A stretch of DNA of 64,000 bases from JAWLGZ01 sp041690635 (GCA_041690635.1 JAWLGZ010000002.1:124001-188000); one strand, 5' to 3'. Shown: positions 44,089-53,945, numbered from the stretch's first letter. The notes: a model not told the origin generated them from the letters alone. Made by a program: numbers and translations.

Positions 44089-47000
44089 TCAGAAGTAGAT
44101 ATCCCGGGTGACGCGGGTGGTGACGGCGATGGCGGGACCTTGGGCCCCCTGCTCTATCACCACCTCGTGACCCGCCTCGAAGGGGGTGATGGGGTCCACG
44201 GTCTTGGTGAGCGTCTCCCACTCGCCGCGTAGCGGGTCGTAGCGCTCGTAGCGGATGGTGCCCTCGCCGCTCGGGGCGGTCTCCACCACCACTCGCACGG
44301 TGTGCTCCTCGCCGGTGGCGTCCACGTAGCGCTCCTCTGCCTCGGTCACCACCCGGCCGTCGGGTTCGATGCGGGTCTCGGCGCCGGGAATGCGGGAGAC
44401 CGCCTCGGTCACGGTACCGTCCGGACGAATCACCCGGTGGACGGCGCTGCCGTCGGCGCGCGCCTCCACTTCGTGACGGGTGCCGTCTTCGAGTTCGGCG
44501 CGGGTCACCACCATCGGCTGGCCGCTCTCGTCCCGCTCCAGGGTGGTCCGGGAGCCCGGCAGGTCGCTGGTGGCACGGGTGGTGACGGTATTCCCGTTGA
44601 CGTCGGTCACGGTCAGCTCGTGAATCAGGCTGCCATCCTCTCCCTGGGTGGTGGTCACGGTGACGGCGGTGCCGCTCTCCGGGTCGCTCTCGTCGTAGCT
44701 GACTACCTGCCGGCCCTCGTCGTCGGTGGTCGATTCGCAGCCGGACAGGTAGCAGGCGGTGGTGCCGTCGTCATACTCGGGCTCGGGAGTCGGCTCGGGC
44801 TCAGGTTCAGGCTCAGGTTCAGGTTGCGGCTCGGGCTCGGGCTCCGGTTCCGTCGGCTCAGGCTCCGGCTCCGGCGCGGGCGGCACGGAGTTCTCGGTGA
44901 AGCTGAAGCTGGCGCTGCACTCGCCCTCGATGAGACCGGAGGTCCAGCTGTTGCCGCTCCAGCTCCCCGCCGGGCAGTCGCCGCCGACGCCGCTCGAGCG
45001 GCTGTAGCCGCTGTTGGGGGTGACGGTGAACAGGGCGCTCTCGCCGAAGAGGATGTCGGCCTCGGCGGGGCTGACGCTACCGCCGCTGCCGGCGCTCGCC
45101 TGGACGCGGTACGCCAGCAGTTCGGTGGTCAGGGTGGCGGTGGCGCTGTTCGCGGAGTAGGCGCTGCTGCCGCCGTTGACGGTGGCGTCACCGAAACCGC
45201 CGGCGCTGCCGTCGGTGCGATCCCAGGCGCGGTAGTCGAGGGTGGCGCTCTCGGGGTTGCCGTCGGCACGGGCGTAGCGCAGGTGGTCGGTGTCACGCAG
45301 CAGCCGGGCGTTCCCCTCGCTGACGCTGCCGATGTCGGCCCAGGTGGCGCCGCCATCGAGGCTGTACTCCCACCGGCCGCTGCCGCTCTTCCCGGTGATG
45401 GCGATGCCGTACTCGGGGTCGCGGTCGGCGTCGGTGGCGCCGAGAAAGTCGCTGACGACAATGGCGTCACTCGTCTGCCCGGCAAGGGTCCCGAGACTGG
45501 GCGCGGTGGCGGTGAGTACGGGCGCTTCGTTGATGTTGACGATGGTGATGCGCGCAGTCGCGATGTTGCCGGGGTCGTCGCTGCTGTTGGTGGCCTGGAC
45601 GGTCACGGTGCGCTCGGTCGCCTCTTCGGGGGTGGTGCCGTTGTGGCGGTAGTGCAGCTCGCGCAGGAGGGACTGGTAGTCGGCGGCCGCGGCCTCTCCG
45701 GTGAGTTCGATCTGGTGGCCGCCGGTGTAGGTGATGGTGATGCCGTTGACGGTGTCGCCGTGGTTGCGGCCTGTGAGGCCAATCGCCTCTTCGGCCCCGT
45801 CCTGGGGGTTGGTGAGTTCGATGAGGAGCGCCTTGAGGTTGGCGTCATTCGGCTCGGTGAGGGCCGCCTCGGGGGCGAGCGCCAGGTCGCCCTCCCCTTC
45901 GGTGTAGGTGTGTTCGATATCCTGGCCGCTCTCGCCGCCGTTGAGGTCGACGATGGGGGCGGCCTTGATGGCGACGGTGGTGGTGACCGGGGTGGAGTCG
46001 GCGGTCCCGTCGCCGGCGGTGAAGGTGATGTGCCGGTCGCTGAAGTCGATGGATACGAGGTCGGCCTGGTTGTGGTAGCGGATGCCGCGCAGGATGTCCT
46101 GATAAACGGCCGGGGCTGCCGTGCCGCTGATGGTGAGGGCGCGGGTGCCGGAGTCGAAGGCGACGCTCAGCGCGTTGTCGGCTGCGGCGCTGGTGGCGGC
46201 CGCATCGAGGCTGAGCTGTTCGTCGGTGCCGTTGGGGGTGGCATCGATGAGGGCGGTGAGGCTGAGGATCTGGGCGCCGACGTCGGGGTCGCTGAGGGTC
46301 GCCCCGACATCGGCGAGGGGCACGGGGCCGCCCGCCGGGATGAAGGTGGTGCTGTAGTCGCTGCCGCCGGCCGCACCGTTGAGGTCGAGGGCGGGCGGGT
46401 CGTTGACGGAGGTGGCGGTGACGGTGGTGCTGCCGTTGGCGCTGCCGCTGTCACTGCCGTCGTCGGGGGTGAGGGTGAAGCCGGTGACGACGATATTGCC
46501 CGGGGCCACTTGATTTTCGGTGGGGATGAAGAGCAGGGCCTGGAGGCGCCCGCTCTGGGTGGCGGCGTCGGTGGCGCTCAGGGTGTAGTCGCCGGCGCTG
46601 CCGGTCAGGCCGGTGCCGCTCAGGGTGCCGTTGGCGGCGGTGTAGCTGATGTGGAGGGTGATGTCGTCACCATCGAGGTCGCTGACGGTGACGTTGGCGA
46701 AGGGGGCGATGGTGGCGTTGTCGTCCACGGCACCGTTTGTGGTGAAGCTCCCGCCGAGTTCGGGCGGGGTGTTGGTGACGAGGCTCCAGGCGCTGTAGGC
46801 GGTGCTCTCCGCGCCGGGGGCGTCGGTGGCGGTGACGGCGGCACGCAGGTATTTGTGGGCGTCGTCGGTGGTGGCGGTATGGCTGTTTGTGGTCGCATCG
46901 GTGATGTCGACGCTGTTGGTGCCGCTGTCGTCGTCGGCCCGCTGCCACTGGTAGCTGTAGCTGATGGCATCCCCCTCCGGGTCGCTCCAGTCACCGGCGG

Positions 47001-48525
47001 TGGTGGTGAAGGTGGTGCCGACGGCGGTGCCGCCGCTGAGGGCAGGCAGGGTGTTGTTGACCGGCGGCAGGTTGGTGACGAGCAGTTCACGCGCTACGTC
47101 GTCGGCAGCCAGATAGCTGTCGTTACCGGCCTGGCTGGCGGTGATGGTGGTGGTGCCGACGCCCACGATGGTGACCGTGCTGTCGTTGATGGTGGCCACA
47201 CCCGGATTGGAGCTGACGTAGCTCACCGGCAGGCCGGACGAGGCGGTGGCCTCCAGGGTGAACGGGGCAGCCCCGGAGGTGACGGGGGCCAGTGCGCCGA
47301 AGGTGATGCTCTGGGCGGCCTTGTCCCGGGTGACCGTCACCGTGTAGGTCTTGGTGGTGATTCCATCCTGGGCGGTTACCACCACATTGATGGTGTTATC
47401 CCCCACGCTCAGCGCGATGGCGCCGCTGGCGGTGCCGCTGCTTACCAGGGTGCCGTTCACAGTCACCGTGGCCGTGCCGTCTGCCACCGTCGGTGTCACA
47501 GCAATGGATGCGACCTCATTCACGACATCCGCCGTATAGCTGGTGACGTCGGGGTCAAAAGGCTGGTCCAAGATACCGCTGCTCAGACTTAAGGCACTCA
47601 GATCGGCATTGCTGGAGACAACCGGGATGTAGTCGGGGACCGCGAGCCAGGGATACTCGATCCCATTGATCGCACCGGAGCCTATTTGCCCCCTCAAGCC
47701 CGTCGTCAGATCGGCCCGATAAATAGCCCCCGTATGCTGAACCCAGAATAGCGAGTTTGTTTCGGCATGCACCTTGATGCGTTTCGGACTCCAGATGCCG
47801 TCGTCCCCAACAGCCACGCTCGTGCCGCTGCCATCCAGGTTCCACGCCCGGACTTCGTAGACAGTCCCGTCAGCACCATCAATCGAATAGTAGAGCTTGT
47901 CGCCACCGACGGCGATACCGGAGATCTTGGACTGGGTGATGATAGTCTGTCTTGCAGAGGGGTTCGCGATCGGCACCTTCACGACGAACCCACCTGCATC
48001 CAGATAGAAGAGCGCCTGGCCCTGCGGATCAAAGGCGAGCAGGGTAGGATCGATCACGCCATCGTCTGGCACCAGCGTGCTCTGGCCCGACCCGTCCAGG
48101 TTGGCTTGGAAAACACCAATAACCGAGCCTTTTCGGGTGTAGTAGATCTTCCCGGCACTCAGGTCCAGAACGATGTCACCAAGTGTATCGTCCCCCTTGT
48201 CTACGATCCGCTCAAAATCGGTCGTCGGAATGGCGGCCATGGAGGCCCGGTAGATCCCTGGGATATTGCCGTCGTAGGCCGATGTGTCGATGAAGTAGAC
48301 GTAGTTGTTCGAACCGTCCACAGCCACCTGCCTCGGTACGGCCTTACCGTTGTCTCCGGCAACCGTTTCCTCGCCACCGCTGGTGGTGAGGTTCTGCCGC
48401 TTGATGGTATAGGTCCCCGGTTCGTTGTAATAAAGCTTGTCCACCGCTTGTGCAGCGAACGTCACGGACGACAACAGGGCGAGCAGGAGCAGACGCCCCA
48501 GCAGGTTCGAATGGGTAAAGCTCAT
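44089..48525 (-). CDS. Large secreted multi-domain protein (beta-propeller, cadherin-like and Ig-like repeats)
   Basis: This 1478-residue protein has a signal peptide (LLGRLLLLALLSSVTFAAQA). Residues ~28-300 form YWTD-like propeller repeats (KIYYTRKGSVIGVFQANLDG, KLYYSIDGADGTVYEVRAWN). ~308-403 is a cadherin-like beta-sandwich domain (LSALSLSSG...YTVTVTR). ~407-485 is Ig-like, and several cadherin/VCBS-like units follow to ~1150. ~1160-1205 is a Flg_new-type repeat with two Cys. ~1214-1250 is a Pro-Glu linker. The C-terminal ~225 residues are beta-rich and end in Phe (TRDIYF). No sortase or PEP-CTERM signal is seen. A surface or matrix adhesion role is inferred from domain types only. Confidence 0.88.
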   Translation of the reverse strand: MSFTHSNLLGRLLLLALLSSVTFAAQAVDKLYYNEPGTYTIKRQNLTTSGGEETVAGDNGKAVPRQVAVDGSNNYVYFIDTSAYDGNIPGIYRASMAAIPTTDFERIVDKGDDTLGDIVLDLSAGKIYYTRKGSVIGVFQANLDGSGQSTLVPDDGVIDPTLLAFDPQGQALFYLDAGGFVVKVPIANPSARQTIITQSKISGIAVGGDKLYYSIDGADGTVYEVRAWNLDGSGTSVAVGDDGIWSPKRIKVHAETNSLFWVQHTGAIYRADLTTGLRGQIGSGAINGIEYPWLAVPDYIPVVSSNADLSALSLSSGILDQPFDPDVTSYTADVVNEVASIAVTPTVADGTATVTVNGTLVSSGTASGAIALSVGDNTINVVVTAQDGITTKTYTVTVTRDKAAQSITFGALAPVTSGAAPFTLEATASSGLPVSYVSSNPGVATINDSTVTIVGVGTTTITASQAGNDSYLAADDVARELLVTNLPPVNNTLPALSGGTAVGTTFTTTAGDWSDPEGDAISYSYQWQRADDDSGTNSVDITDATTNSHTATTDDAHKYLRAAVTATDAPGAESTAYSAWSLVTNTPPELGGSFTTNGAVDDNATIAPFANVTVSDLDGDDITLHISYTAANGTLSGTGLTGSAGDYTLSATDAATQSGRLQALLFIPTENQVAPGNIVVTGFTLTPDDGSDSGSANGSTTVTATSVNDPPALDLNGAAGGSDYSTTFIPAGGPVPLADVGATLSDPDVGAQILSLTALIDATPNGTDEQLSLDAAATSAAADNALSVAFDSGTRALTISGTAAPAVYQDILRGIRYHNQADLVSIDFSDRHITFTAGDGTADSTPVTTTVAIKAAPIVDLNGGESGQDIEHTYTEGEGDLALAPEAALTEPNDANLKALLIELTNPQDGAEEAIGLTGRNHGDTVNGITITYTGGHQIELTGEAAAADYQSLLRELHYRHNGTTPEEATERTVTVQATNSSDDPGNIATARITIVNINEAPVLTATAPSLGTLAGQTSDAIVVSDFLGATDADRDPEYGIAITGKSGSGRWEYSLDGGATWADIGSVSEGNARLLRDTDHLRYARADGNPESATLDYRAWDRTDGSAGGFGDATVNGGSSAYSANSATATLTTELLAYRVQASAGSGGSVSPAEADILFGESALFTVTPNSGYSRSSGVGGDCPAGSWSGNSWTSGLIEGECSASFSFTENSVPPAPEPEPEPTEPEPEPEPQPEPEPEPEPEPTPEPEYDDGTTACYLSGCESTTDDEGRQVVSYDESDPESGTAVTVTTTQGEDGSLIHELTVTDVNGNTVTTRATSDLPGSRTTLERDESGQPMVVTRAELEDGTRHEVEARADGSAVHRVIRPDGTVTEAVSRIPGAETRIEPDGRVVTEAEERYVDATGEEHTVRVVVETAPSGEGTIRYERYDPLRGEWETLTKTVDPITPFEAGHEVVIEQGAQGPAIAVTTRVTRDIYF

Positions 48526-49149
48526 TGCAATTCTCCTGCGCCGCCACGAGCGTAGCGGTTGACCCGAGGATGATGGGTGGGCATTTGCGTACTCGTCAGG
48601 GTAACCAACGCCACGCCACCAGCCGGGTCCTAGATGCAGGTGCCCTTTCCGGGAGAACCGGGGTGTGACTGCACAGATCGGGGAGCGTGAAGGCGGTGTT
48701 GCTCAGCAGGGCAAACAGGCCCTGGAGGTTGGATGTTCTCAATCGGTCCACCAGCCTGGGTCGGTGGTGGGACGGCCATCCGAAGCTTCCGTTTTTGATC
48801 TCGTCAACGATGTTGTCCATGACCTTCATTGCATTCCTGAGGCTATTGATTCGTTCTTATTGCGCTGCCTATACCCCCCGGAAAGATACCACCATGGCCG
48901 TTGGGGCAATCTTGCGAAATCTTGCAGCGTGCCCGGCCGGTCTATCATCCATGGGTCAATCGTATCGAGCGCCTATGGAGGAAGCCGCATGAAACGGTTT
49001 ACCTTCGGGCACGTCCGCCAAGATGGAGTGAAGCCGGAGCCTGCGTGGATTAGCTGATGGCTGACCAGTCGGTGAAGGACGGCGGGTCAGGCCATAGGAG
49101 GGGCGGAGGCCGGATTAATGCGTGCGAAAACACCGATTCACATCCAATC
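48526..49149. other. 624-bp intergenic region without a convincing gene
   Basis: It separates the large secreted protein from relA (both read leftward). Two weak candidates are seen. A reverse frame 48596-48829 (MKVMDNIVDEIKNGSFGWPS) has AGGA before its ATG. A 22-codon forward frame at 48989 (MKRFTFGHVRQDG) follows GGAGG. Neither has recognisable features. The large gene's promoter must lie here; I found no consensus match. Confidence 0.4.
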
Positions 49150-51342
49150 TCAGGTGCGCCGCCAGATCTCGACCACATTGCGCAGCTGCCCGATACGGCT
49201 GAGAACCCGGCTCAACTGGTCGGTATTCTCAACCTCCAGGGTCAGCTGCATGCGGGCGCTGTGATCCTTGCGGTCGGTGCGTGTCTGCAACGACAGGACA
49301 TTGATCTTTTCGTTGGAGAGCACGGCGGTGATATCGCGCAGCAGGCCCGGGCGGTCCACCGCCTGTACCTCGATGTCGACCGGGTAGGTCTGTTCATCGC
49401 GGACCGACCACTCCACCTCGATGAGACGCGGCCGCTTCTCCGGCGGCAGGTTCAGGATGTTGCGGCAGTCGGAGCGGTGGATGGTGACCCCGCGCCCCTG
49501 GGTGATGAAGCCGACGATCTGATCACCTGGCGCCGGTCGGCAGCAGCGGGCCATGCTGGTAAGCAGGTTGCCGACGCCGCGAATGCTCACCCCGTCCGGT
49601 GACGCCCCACCCTTGCGCTCGCGGGTGACATGAATGCTCTCCGGCTCCGGCTCCGGTGGGCGCACCAGCCGGTGCACCGCCCCGGCGAGCTGTGAGCTGT
49701 TGATGTCGCCCCGGCCGATGCCGACCAGCATCTCGTCGATCTGCAGGCTGAGCTGCGCGGCAAGCTGTTCGAGCGGAATGGACGCGGCACCGAGCCGTTT
49801 CAGCTCGCGCTCCAGGGTCGCCCTGCCGTCGGTCAGGTTCTGCTCCTGATCGCGGGTCTTGAAGAAGTGTCGGATCTTCGAGAGCGCCCGCGAGGTCTTC
49901 ACGTAACCCAGGTGCGGATTCATCCAGTCCCGGCTCGGCCCGCCGTTGCGAGTGGTCAGCACCTCCACCTGCTCGCCGCTCTTCAGTTCGTAGGTGAGCG
50001 GCACGATGCGCCCGTTCACCTTGGCGCCGCGGCAGCGGTTACCCACCTCGGTGTGGATGTGGTAGGCGAAGTCGACCGGCGTCGCCCCCTGGGCGAGGTC
50101 GATCACTTCACCGTGGGGCGTCAGCACGTAAACCCGATCCTGAAACACCTCCGACTTGAAGCGATCGATGAAGTCGCCGGCGTTCCCCTCCTCCTCCTTC
50201 CATTCGAGGAGTTGGCGCAGCCAAGCCACCTTCTGTTCGAAGTCCCGGTCGCGCTGCTTGCCCCCCTCCTTGTACTGCCAGTGGGCGGCCACGCCCAGCT
50301 CCGCGTGGCTGTCCATCTGGTGGGTGCGGATCTGCACCTCCAGCGTCTTCCCTTGCGGGCCGACCACGGCCGTGTGAATGGATCGGTAAAGATTCTCCTT
50401 GGGCGTCGCGATGTAGTCGTCGAACTCCTTGGGAATGTGGTGCCAGAGGGTGTGGACCACCCCGAGGGCGTGATAGCAATCGGCGACCGAATCGACCAGG
50501 ATGCGAACTGCACGCACATCGAACAGCTCGTGGAAGCTGACCCGCTTGCGCTGCATCTTTTTCCAGATGCTGTAGATGTGTTTGGGCCGACCTTTCACAT
50601 CGGCACGCACACCGGCACGCTCCAGTTCCTGTTCGAGGGTTGTCACCACCCCGTCGATGTAGGCCTGCCGGTCGACTCGCCGCTCATCGAGGTGGCGTGC
50701 GATCTCCTTGTAGGTCTTCGCCTCCAGGTAACGAAAGGCGAGGTCCTCCAGCTCCCACTTGATCTGCCAGATGCCGAGGCGGTTGGCGAGCGGCGCGTAG
50801 ATGTCGAGCGTCTCGCGCGCAATGCGGCGCTGCTTCTCTTCGGACAGGTGACCGAGAGTGCGCATATTGTGCAGGCGGTCGGCCAGTTTGATCAGTACGA
50901 CCCGCACATCCTCCGCCATCGCCAGCAGCAGCTTGCGCAGGCTCTCGGCGCGCATCTCTTCCAGCTTTCCGCCGGTGCCCTGGTAGGCGCCGATCACCTT
51001 CATTTTGGTGACGCCGTCCACCAGGTGGGCCACGTTCGGACTCACCTCGGCGGCGATCTGCTCCAGCGAAACTTCGGTGTCCTCAGCGGCATCGTGGAGA
51101 ATGGCGGCAGCCAGCGACTCCGGATCCATGTGCAGCCCGGCCAGCACGTCGGCCACCGCCAGCGAATGAACGATGTAGGGCTCGCCGGAGGCGCGTCGCT
51201 GATCCTGGTGGGCCCGCTGGGCCAATGCCACGGCACGCCGCACCAGCTCGATTCCCTCGGGCGGACAGTAGTCGGCCAGCCCCTCGATCCACCGTTCACG
51301 GGAGACCGATTCGCCGGGGACCTTGGGTTCGACGTAGACCAT
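49150..51342 (-). CDS. relA: (p)ppGpp synthetase RelA (RelA/SpoT family) with intact hydrolase motifs
   Basis: This 730-residue alarmone enzyme has an HD domain with His59 (YIVHS), HDAAED at 83-88 and LADRLHNMRTL at 153-163. These are the residues needed for ppGpp hydrolysis and are lost in E. coli RelA. The synthetase has EFDDYIA (306-312), the acidic pattern typical of RelA rather than SpoT (RFKDYIA). TGS (VYVLTPHGEVIDLA), a helical region, a zinc-finger-like CCRPAPGDQIVG and an ACT domain (YPVDIEVQAVDRPGLLRDI) follow. I call it relA by the synthetase motif, but it may be bifunctional. Confidence 0.92.
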   Translation of the reverse strand: MVYVEPKVPGESVSRERWIEGLADYCPPEGIELVRRAVALAQRAHQDQRRASGEPYIVHSLAVADVLAGLHMDPESLAAAILHDAAEDTEVSLEQIAAEVSPNVAHLVDGVTKMKVIGAYQGTGGKLEEMRAESLRKLLLAMAEDVRVVLIKLADRLHNMRTLGHLSEEKQRRIARETLDIYAPLANRLGIWQIKWELEDLAFRYLEAKTYKEIARHLDERRVDRQAYIDGVVTTLEQELERAGVRADVKGRPKHIYSIWKKMQRKRVSFHELFDVRAVRILVDSVADCYHALGVVHTLWHHIPKEFDDYIATPKENLYRSIHTAVVGPQGKTLEVQIRTHQMDSHAELGVAAHWQYKEGGKQRDRDFEQKVAWLRQLLEWKEEEGNAGDFIDRFKSEVFQDRVYVLTPHGEVIDLAQGATPVDFAYHIHTEVGNRCRGAKVNGRIVPLTYELKSGEQVEVLTTRNGGPSRDWMNPHLGYVKTSRALSKIRHFFKTRDQEQNLTDGRATLERELKRLGAASIPLEQLAAQLSLQIDEMLVGIGRGDINSSQLAGAVHRLVRPPEPEPESIHVTRERKGGASPDGVSIRGVGNLLTSMARCCRPAPGDQIVGFITQGRGVTIHRSDCRNILNLPPEKRPRLIEVEWSVRDEQTYPVDIEVQAVDRPGLLRDITAVLSNEKINVLSLQTRTDRKDHSARMQLTLEVENTDQLSRVLSRIGQLRNVVEIWRRT

Positions 51343-51507
51343 GCGTGTTCCTGGAGGTGTTGCCTATAGCTTAAACCGATTGCTGGTGCCGGTTGCTGGT
51401 TGCTGGTTGCCGGCGATCCAACGTGGGGCGGATTAGGCGGAAGCCGTAATCCGCCGAGTCGACCGAACCGCCGATCGCGGATTACGCTGGCGCTAATCCG
51501 CTCTACA
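51343..51507. repeat. Repeat-rich gap between ygiQ and relA
   Basis: It holds tandem GGTTGCT units (near 51388-51410) and two copies of a GCGGATTA...TAATCCGC hairpin at about 51428-51454 and 51478-51501. A half-copy of the latter lies at 13677-13712. These are dispersed extragenic palindromes, not genes. Confidence 0.6.
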
Positions 51508-53526
51508 TTAACTGCGCACTTTGGCGCCTCGTGCCTTCGAGCGTATCTGCTTACGCCCATTCGCCCGCGGGGGCGGGCTCCTACGGGACGACTGCACCGG
51601 ACGCTCCGCCGGCCGCGCCGGCGGAACCAGATGACGCTTGCCCGGACCTATAAGGTCGGCACGCCCCATGCGCATCAGTGCCTCGCGCAGCAGTGGCCAG
51701 TTCTTCGGGTCGTGATACCGCAGAAACGCCTTGTGCAGCCGCCGCACCCGTAACCCCTTGGGCACCGGGATCTCCCCGCCGTTCCGCTGCACCCGTCGCA
51801 GCGGATTGTGGTGGGTGTGGTACATGGCAGTCGCCAGCGACAGGGGCGACGGGAGGAAAGTCTGCACCTGATCGAGCCGGAAGCCGTTGCGCTTCAGCCA
51901 CAACGCCAGGTTCAGCATGTCCTCGTCGGTGGTACCCGGGTGGGCGGCGATGAAATAGGGGATGAGGTACTGCTCCTTGCCCGCCTCACGGGAGTAGCGC
52001 TCGAACAGCTTCTTGAACGCCTCGTAGGTTTCAATCCCCGGCTTCAGCATCAGTGACAGCGGGCCCGGCTCGGTGTGCTCGGGGGCGATCTTCAGGTAGC
52101 CGCCCACGTGGTGGGTCACCAGTTCGCGCACATACTCGGGCGAGCGCACCGCAATGTCGTAACGCAGCCCCGAAGCGATCGCCACCTTCTTCACCCCGGG
52201 CAGCGCCCGCGCCTTGCGATAGAGTTCCACCAGCGGACGCTGATCGGTCCCCATGTTGGGGCAGATATCCGGGTGGACACAGGAGAGTCGGCGGCAGGCC
52301 GCCTCCACCTTCGGGTCCTTGCAGCGCAGGAGGTACATGTTGGCGGTGGGGCCGCCGAGATCGGAGATGACCCCGGTGAATCCCTCCGTGCGGTCACGGA
52401 TCGATTCGATCTCCCGCAGGATCGACCCCTCGGAACGGTTCTGGATGATGCGCCCCTCATGCTCGGTGATGGAGCAGAAGGTGCAGCCGCCGAAACAGCC
52501 GCGCATGATGTTGACCGAGTGGCGGATCATCTCCCAGGCGGGGATGCGTGCCCCCCCATAGGCCGGATGCGGCGCGCGGGCGTAGGGCAACTCGTACACC
52601 CCGTCCAGCTCCTCGGTGGTGAGGGGAATGGGCGGCGGGTTGATCCACACCTCCCGATCGCCATGGCGCTGCACCAGGGCGCGGGCGTTGTAGGGGTTGG
52701 TCTCCAGATGGAACGCCCGCGAGGCGTGGGCGTAGAGGACCGGGTCATCCACCACCGCCGGGTAGCCGGGCAGGCGCACCACGGTGCGATCCCGTGCCGA
52801 TTTGACCCGCTCGGCGTGCTCCGGGTCGGTGGCGTCCAGTTCCGTGTACCCCTCCGGCGGCTTCTTGCAGACGAAGGCGGTGCCGCGCAGGTCCCGGATG
52901 GTGTTGGGGGCCTCGCCGGCGGCGACCCGGTGAGCCACCTCCACCAGCGCCCGCTCGGCATTGCCGTAGATGAGCAGGTCCGCCTTGGCGTCGAGCAGAA
53001 TGGAGCGGCGCACCTTATCCGACCAGTAGTCGTAGTGGGCCAGGCGACGCAGGCTCGCCTCGATGCCGCCGATAACGACCGGCACACCGGAGAACGCCTC
53101 GCGGCAGCGCTGGGCATAGGCCACCGTGGAGCGGTCCGGCCGGCGGCCCCCCTCCCCGCCCGGCGAGTAGGCGTCGTCCTTGCGGATCTTGCGGTCAGCC
53201 GTGTAGCGGTTGACCATCGAGTCCATGTTGCCGGCGGTGACGCCGAAGAAGAGGTTGGGCCGTCCCAGGGCACGAAACGGCTCCGCATCCCGCCAGTCCG
53301 GCTGGCTGATGATGCCGACCCGGAATCCCTGCGCCTCCAGCAGCCGCCCGACCAACGCCATGCCGAAGCTGGGGTGATCGATGTAGGCATCCCCGGTCAC
53401 CAGGACGATGTCGCAGCTGTCCCAGCCGAGATGGTCCATCTCCTCACGGGACATGGGCAGGAACGGCGCCACGCCAAAACGGCGGGCCCAGTAGGGACGG
53501 TAGGAAAAAATGTGACGCGGGTTCAT
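51508..53526 (-). CDS. ygiQ: YgiQ family radical SAM protein
   Basis: This 672-residue protein begins with a B12-binding-like domain (SCDIVLVTGDAYIDHPSFGM). The radical SAM cluster motif is GCFGGCTFCSITEHEGR (~365), followed by SEGSILREIESI and APEHTEPGPLSLMLKPG. The C-terminal DUF3362 region (LDQVQTFLPSPLSLATAMYHT) is present. The reaction is not known. The last 35 residues are basic and Pro/Ser-rich, and their DNA includes a GCCCGCGGGGGCGGGCTCCTAC-like piece (palindromic centre near 51551-51570), so the tail may have been altered by repeat insertion. Confidence 0.94.
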   Translation of the reverse strand: MNPRHIFSYRPYWARRFGVAPFLPMSREEMDHLGWDSCDIVLVTGDAYIDHPSFGMALVGRLLEAQGFRVGIISQPDWRDAEPFRALGRPNLFFGVTAGNMDSMVNRYTADRKIRKDDAYSPGGEGGRRPDRSTVAYAQRCREAFSGVPVVIGGIEASLRRLAHYDYWSDKVRRSILLDAKADLLIYGNAERALVEVAHRVAAGEAPNTIRDLRGTAFVCKKPPEGYTELDATDPEHAERVKSARDRTVVRLPGYPAVVDDPVLYAHASRAFHLETNPYNARALVQRHGDREVWINPPPIPLTTEELDGVYELPYARAPHPAYGGARIPAWEMIRHSVNIMRGCFGGCTFCSITEHEGRIIQNRSEGSILREIESIRDRTEGFTGVISDLGGPTANMYLLRCKDPKVEAACRRLSCVHPDICPNMGTDQRPLVELYRKARALPGVKKVAIASGLRYDIAVRSPEYVRELVTHHVGGYLKIAPEHTEPGPLSLMLKPGIETYEAFKKLFERYSREAGKEQYLIPYFIAAHPGTTDEDMLNLALWLKRNGFRLDQVQTFLPSPLSLATAMYHTHHNPLRRVQRNGGEIPVPKGLRVRRLHKAFLRYHDPKNWPLLREALMRMGRADLIGPGKRHLVPPARPAERPVQSSRRSPPPRANGRKQIRSKARGAKVRS

Positions 53527-53543
53527 GGAGTGGCGTGGGCGGT

Positions 53544-53573
53544 TTTACTCAAAGGACGGAGCTGAAGTATATT
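53544..53573 (+). promoter_or_regulatory. Possible promoter of the small secreted protein
   Basis: TTTACT at 53544-53549, an 18-bp spacer and TATATT at 53568-53573. It lies 70 bp before the ATG at 53645 and just outside ygiQ. Confidence 0.35.
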
Positions 53574-53644
53574 TGCATGCCATAACCCCGATTGGCGAAT
53601 CGCCGTTCGAGTCTGTGGACGCCTGGAACCCAAGGAGCCGGATC

Positions 53645-53923
53645 ATGTGTGTGTCTCGCGTCACCTTTATCGCCGCAGCCCTTCTGCTCGGCAGCGCACT
53701 GCCCGCGGGCGCAGAAGTGCTGGATCTCCCGCCTGGCGTGGAATCGGCCCAGGAGGCGGTCCCGCAGCGCGGCATAAGTATGACCGAGGTGCAGCGCCGC
53801 TTCGGCGAACCCCGGGAAAAACAGGCGCCGGTGGGCGAACCGCCGATTACCCGCTGGGTCTATGAGGAATATACGGTCTATTTTGAACACCAGTACGTTA
53901 TCCATACGGTTCGCAATCGCTAA
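53645..53923 (+). CDS. Small secreted protein, OmlA/SmpA-like in outline (92 aa)
   Basis: MCVSRVTFIAAALLLGSALPAG is a cleavable signal peptide (AGA-E site). The mature part of about 69 residues holds ISMTEVQRRFGEPREKQAPVG, the MxxVxxxxGxP pattern of BamE/SmpA-type small periplasmic domains, then RWVYEEYTVYFEHQYVIHTV strands. AAGGAG precedes the ATG. An intrinsic terminator follows 23 bases after the stop, so it is probably a single-gene transcript. Function is unknown. Confidence 0.8.
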   Translation: MCVSRVTFIAAALLLGSALPAGAEVLDLPPGVESAQEAVPQRGISMTEVQRRFGEPREKQAPVGEPPITRWVYEEYTVYFEHQYVIHTVRNR

Positions 53924-53945
53924 CCGGAAAACACGAACCCTACCG

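Noticed and set aside
44302..47592. 1096-codon forward open frame antisense to the large secreted protein
   Set aside because: It is Gly/Val/Ala-rich low-complexity text produced by GC-rich codons of the real reverse gene. It has no domain, signal or sensible start.
48665..49057. 130-codon forward frame in the relA-upstream gap
   Set aside because: No ribosome-binding site at its start, no recognisable motif, and its first half overlaps the equally weak reverse frame; only noted as an unexplained gap.
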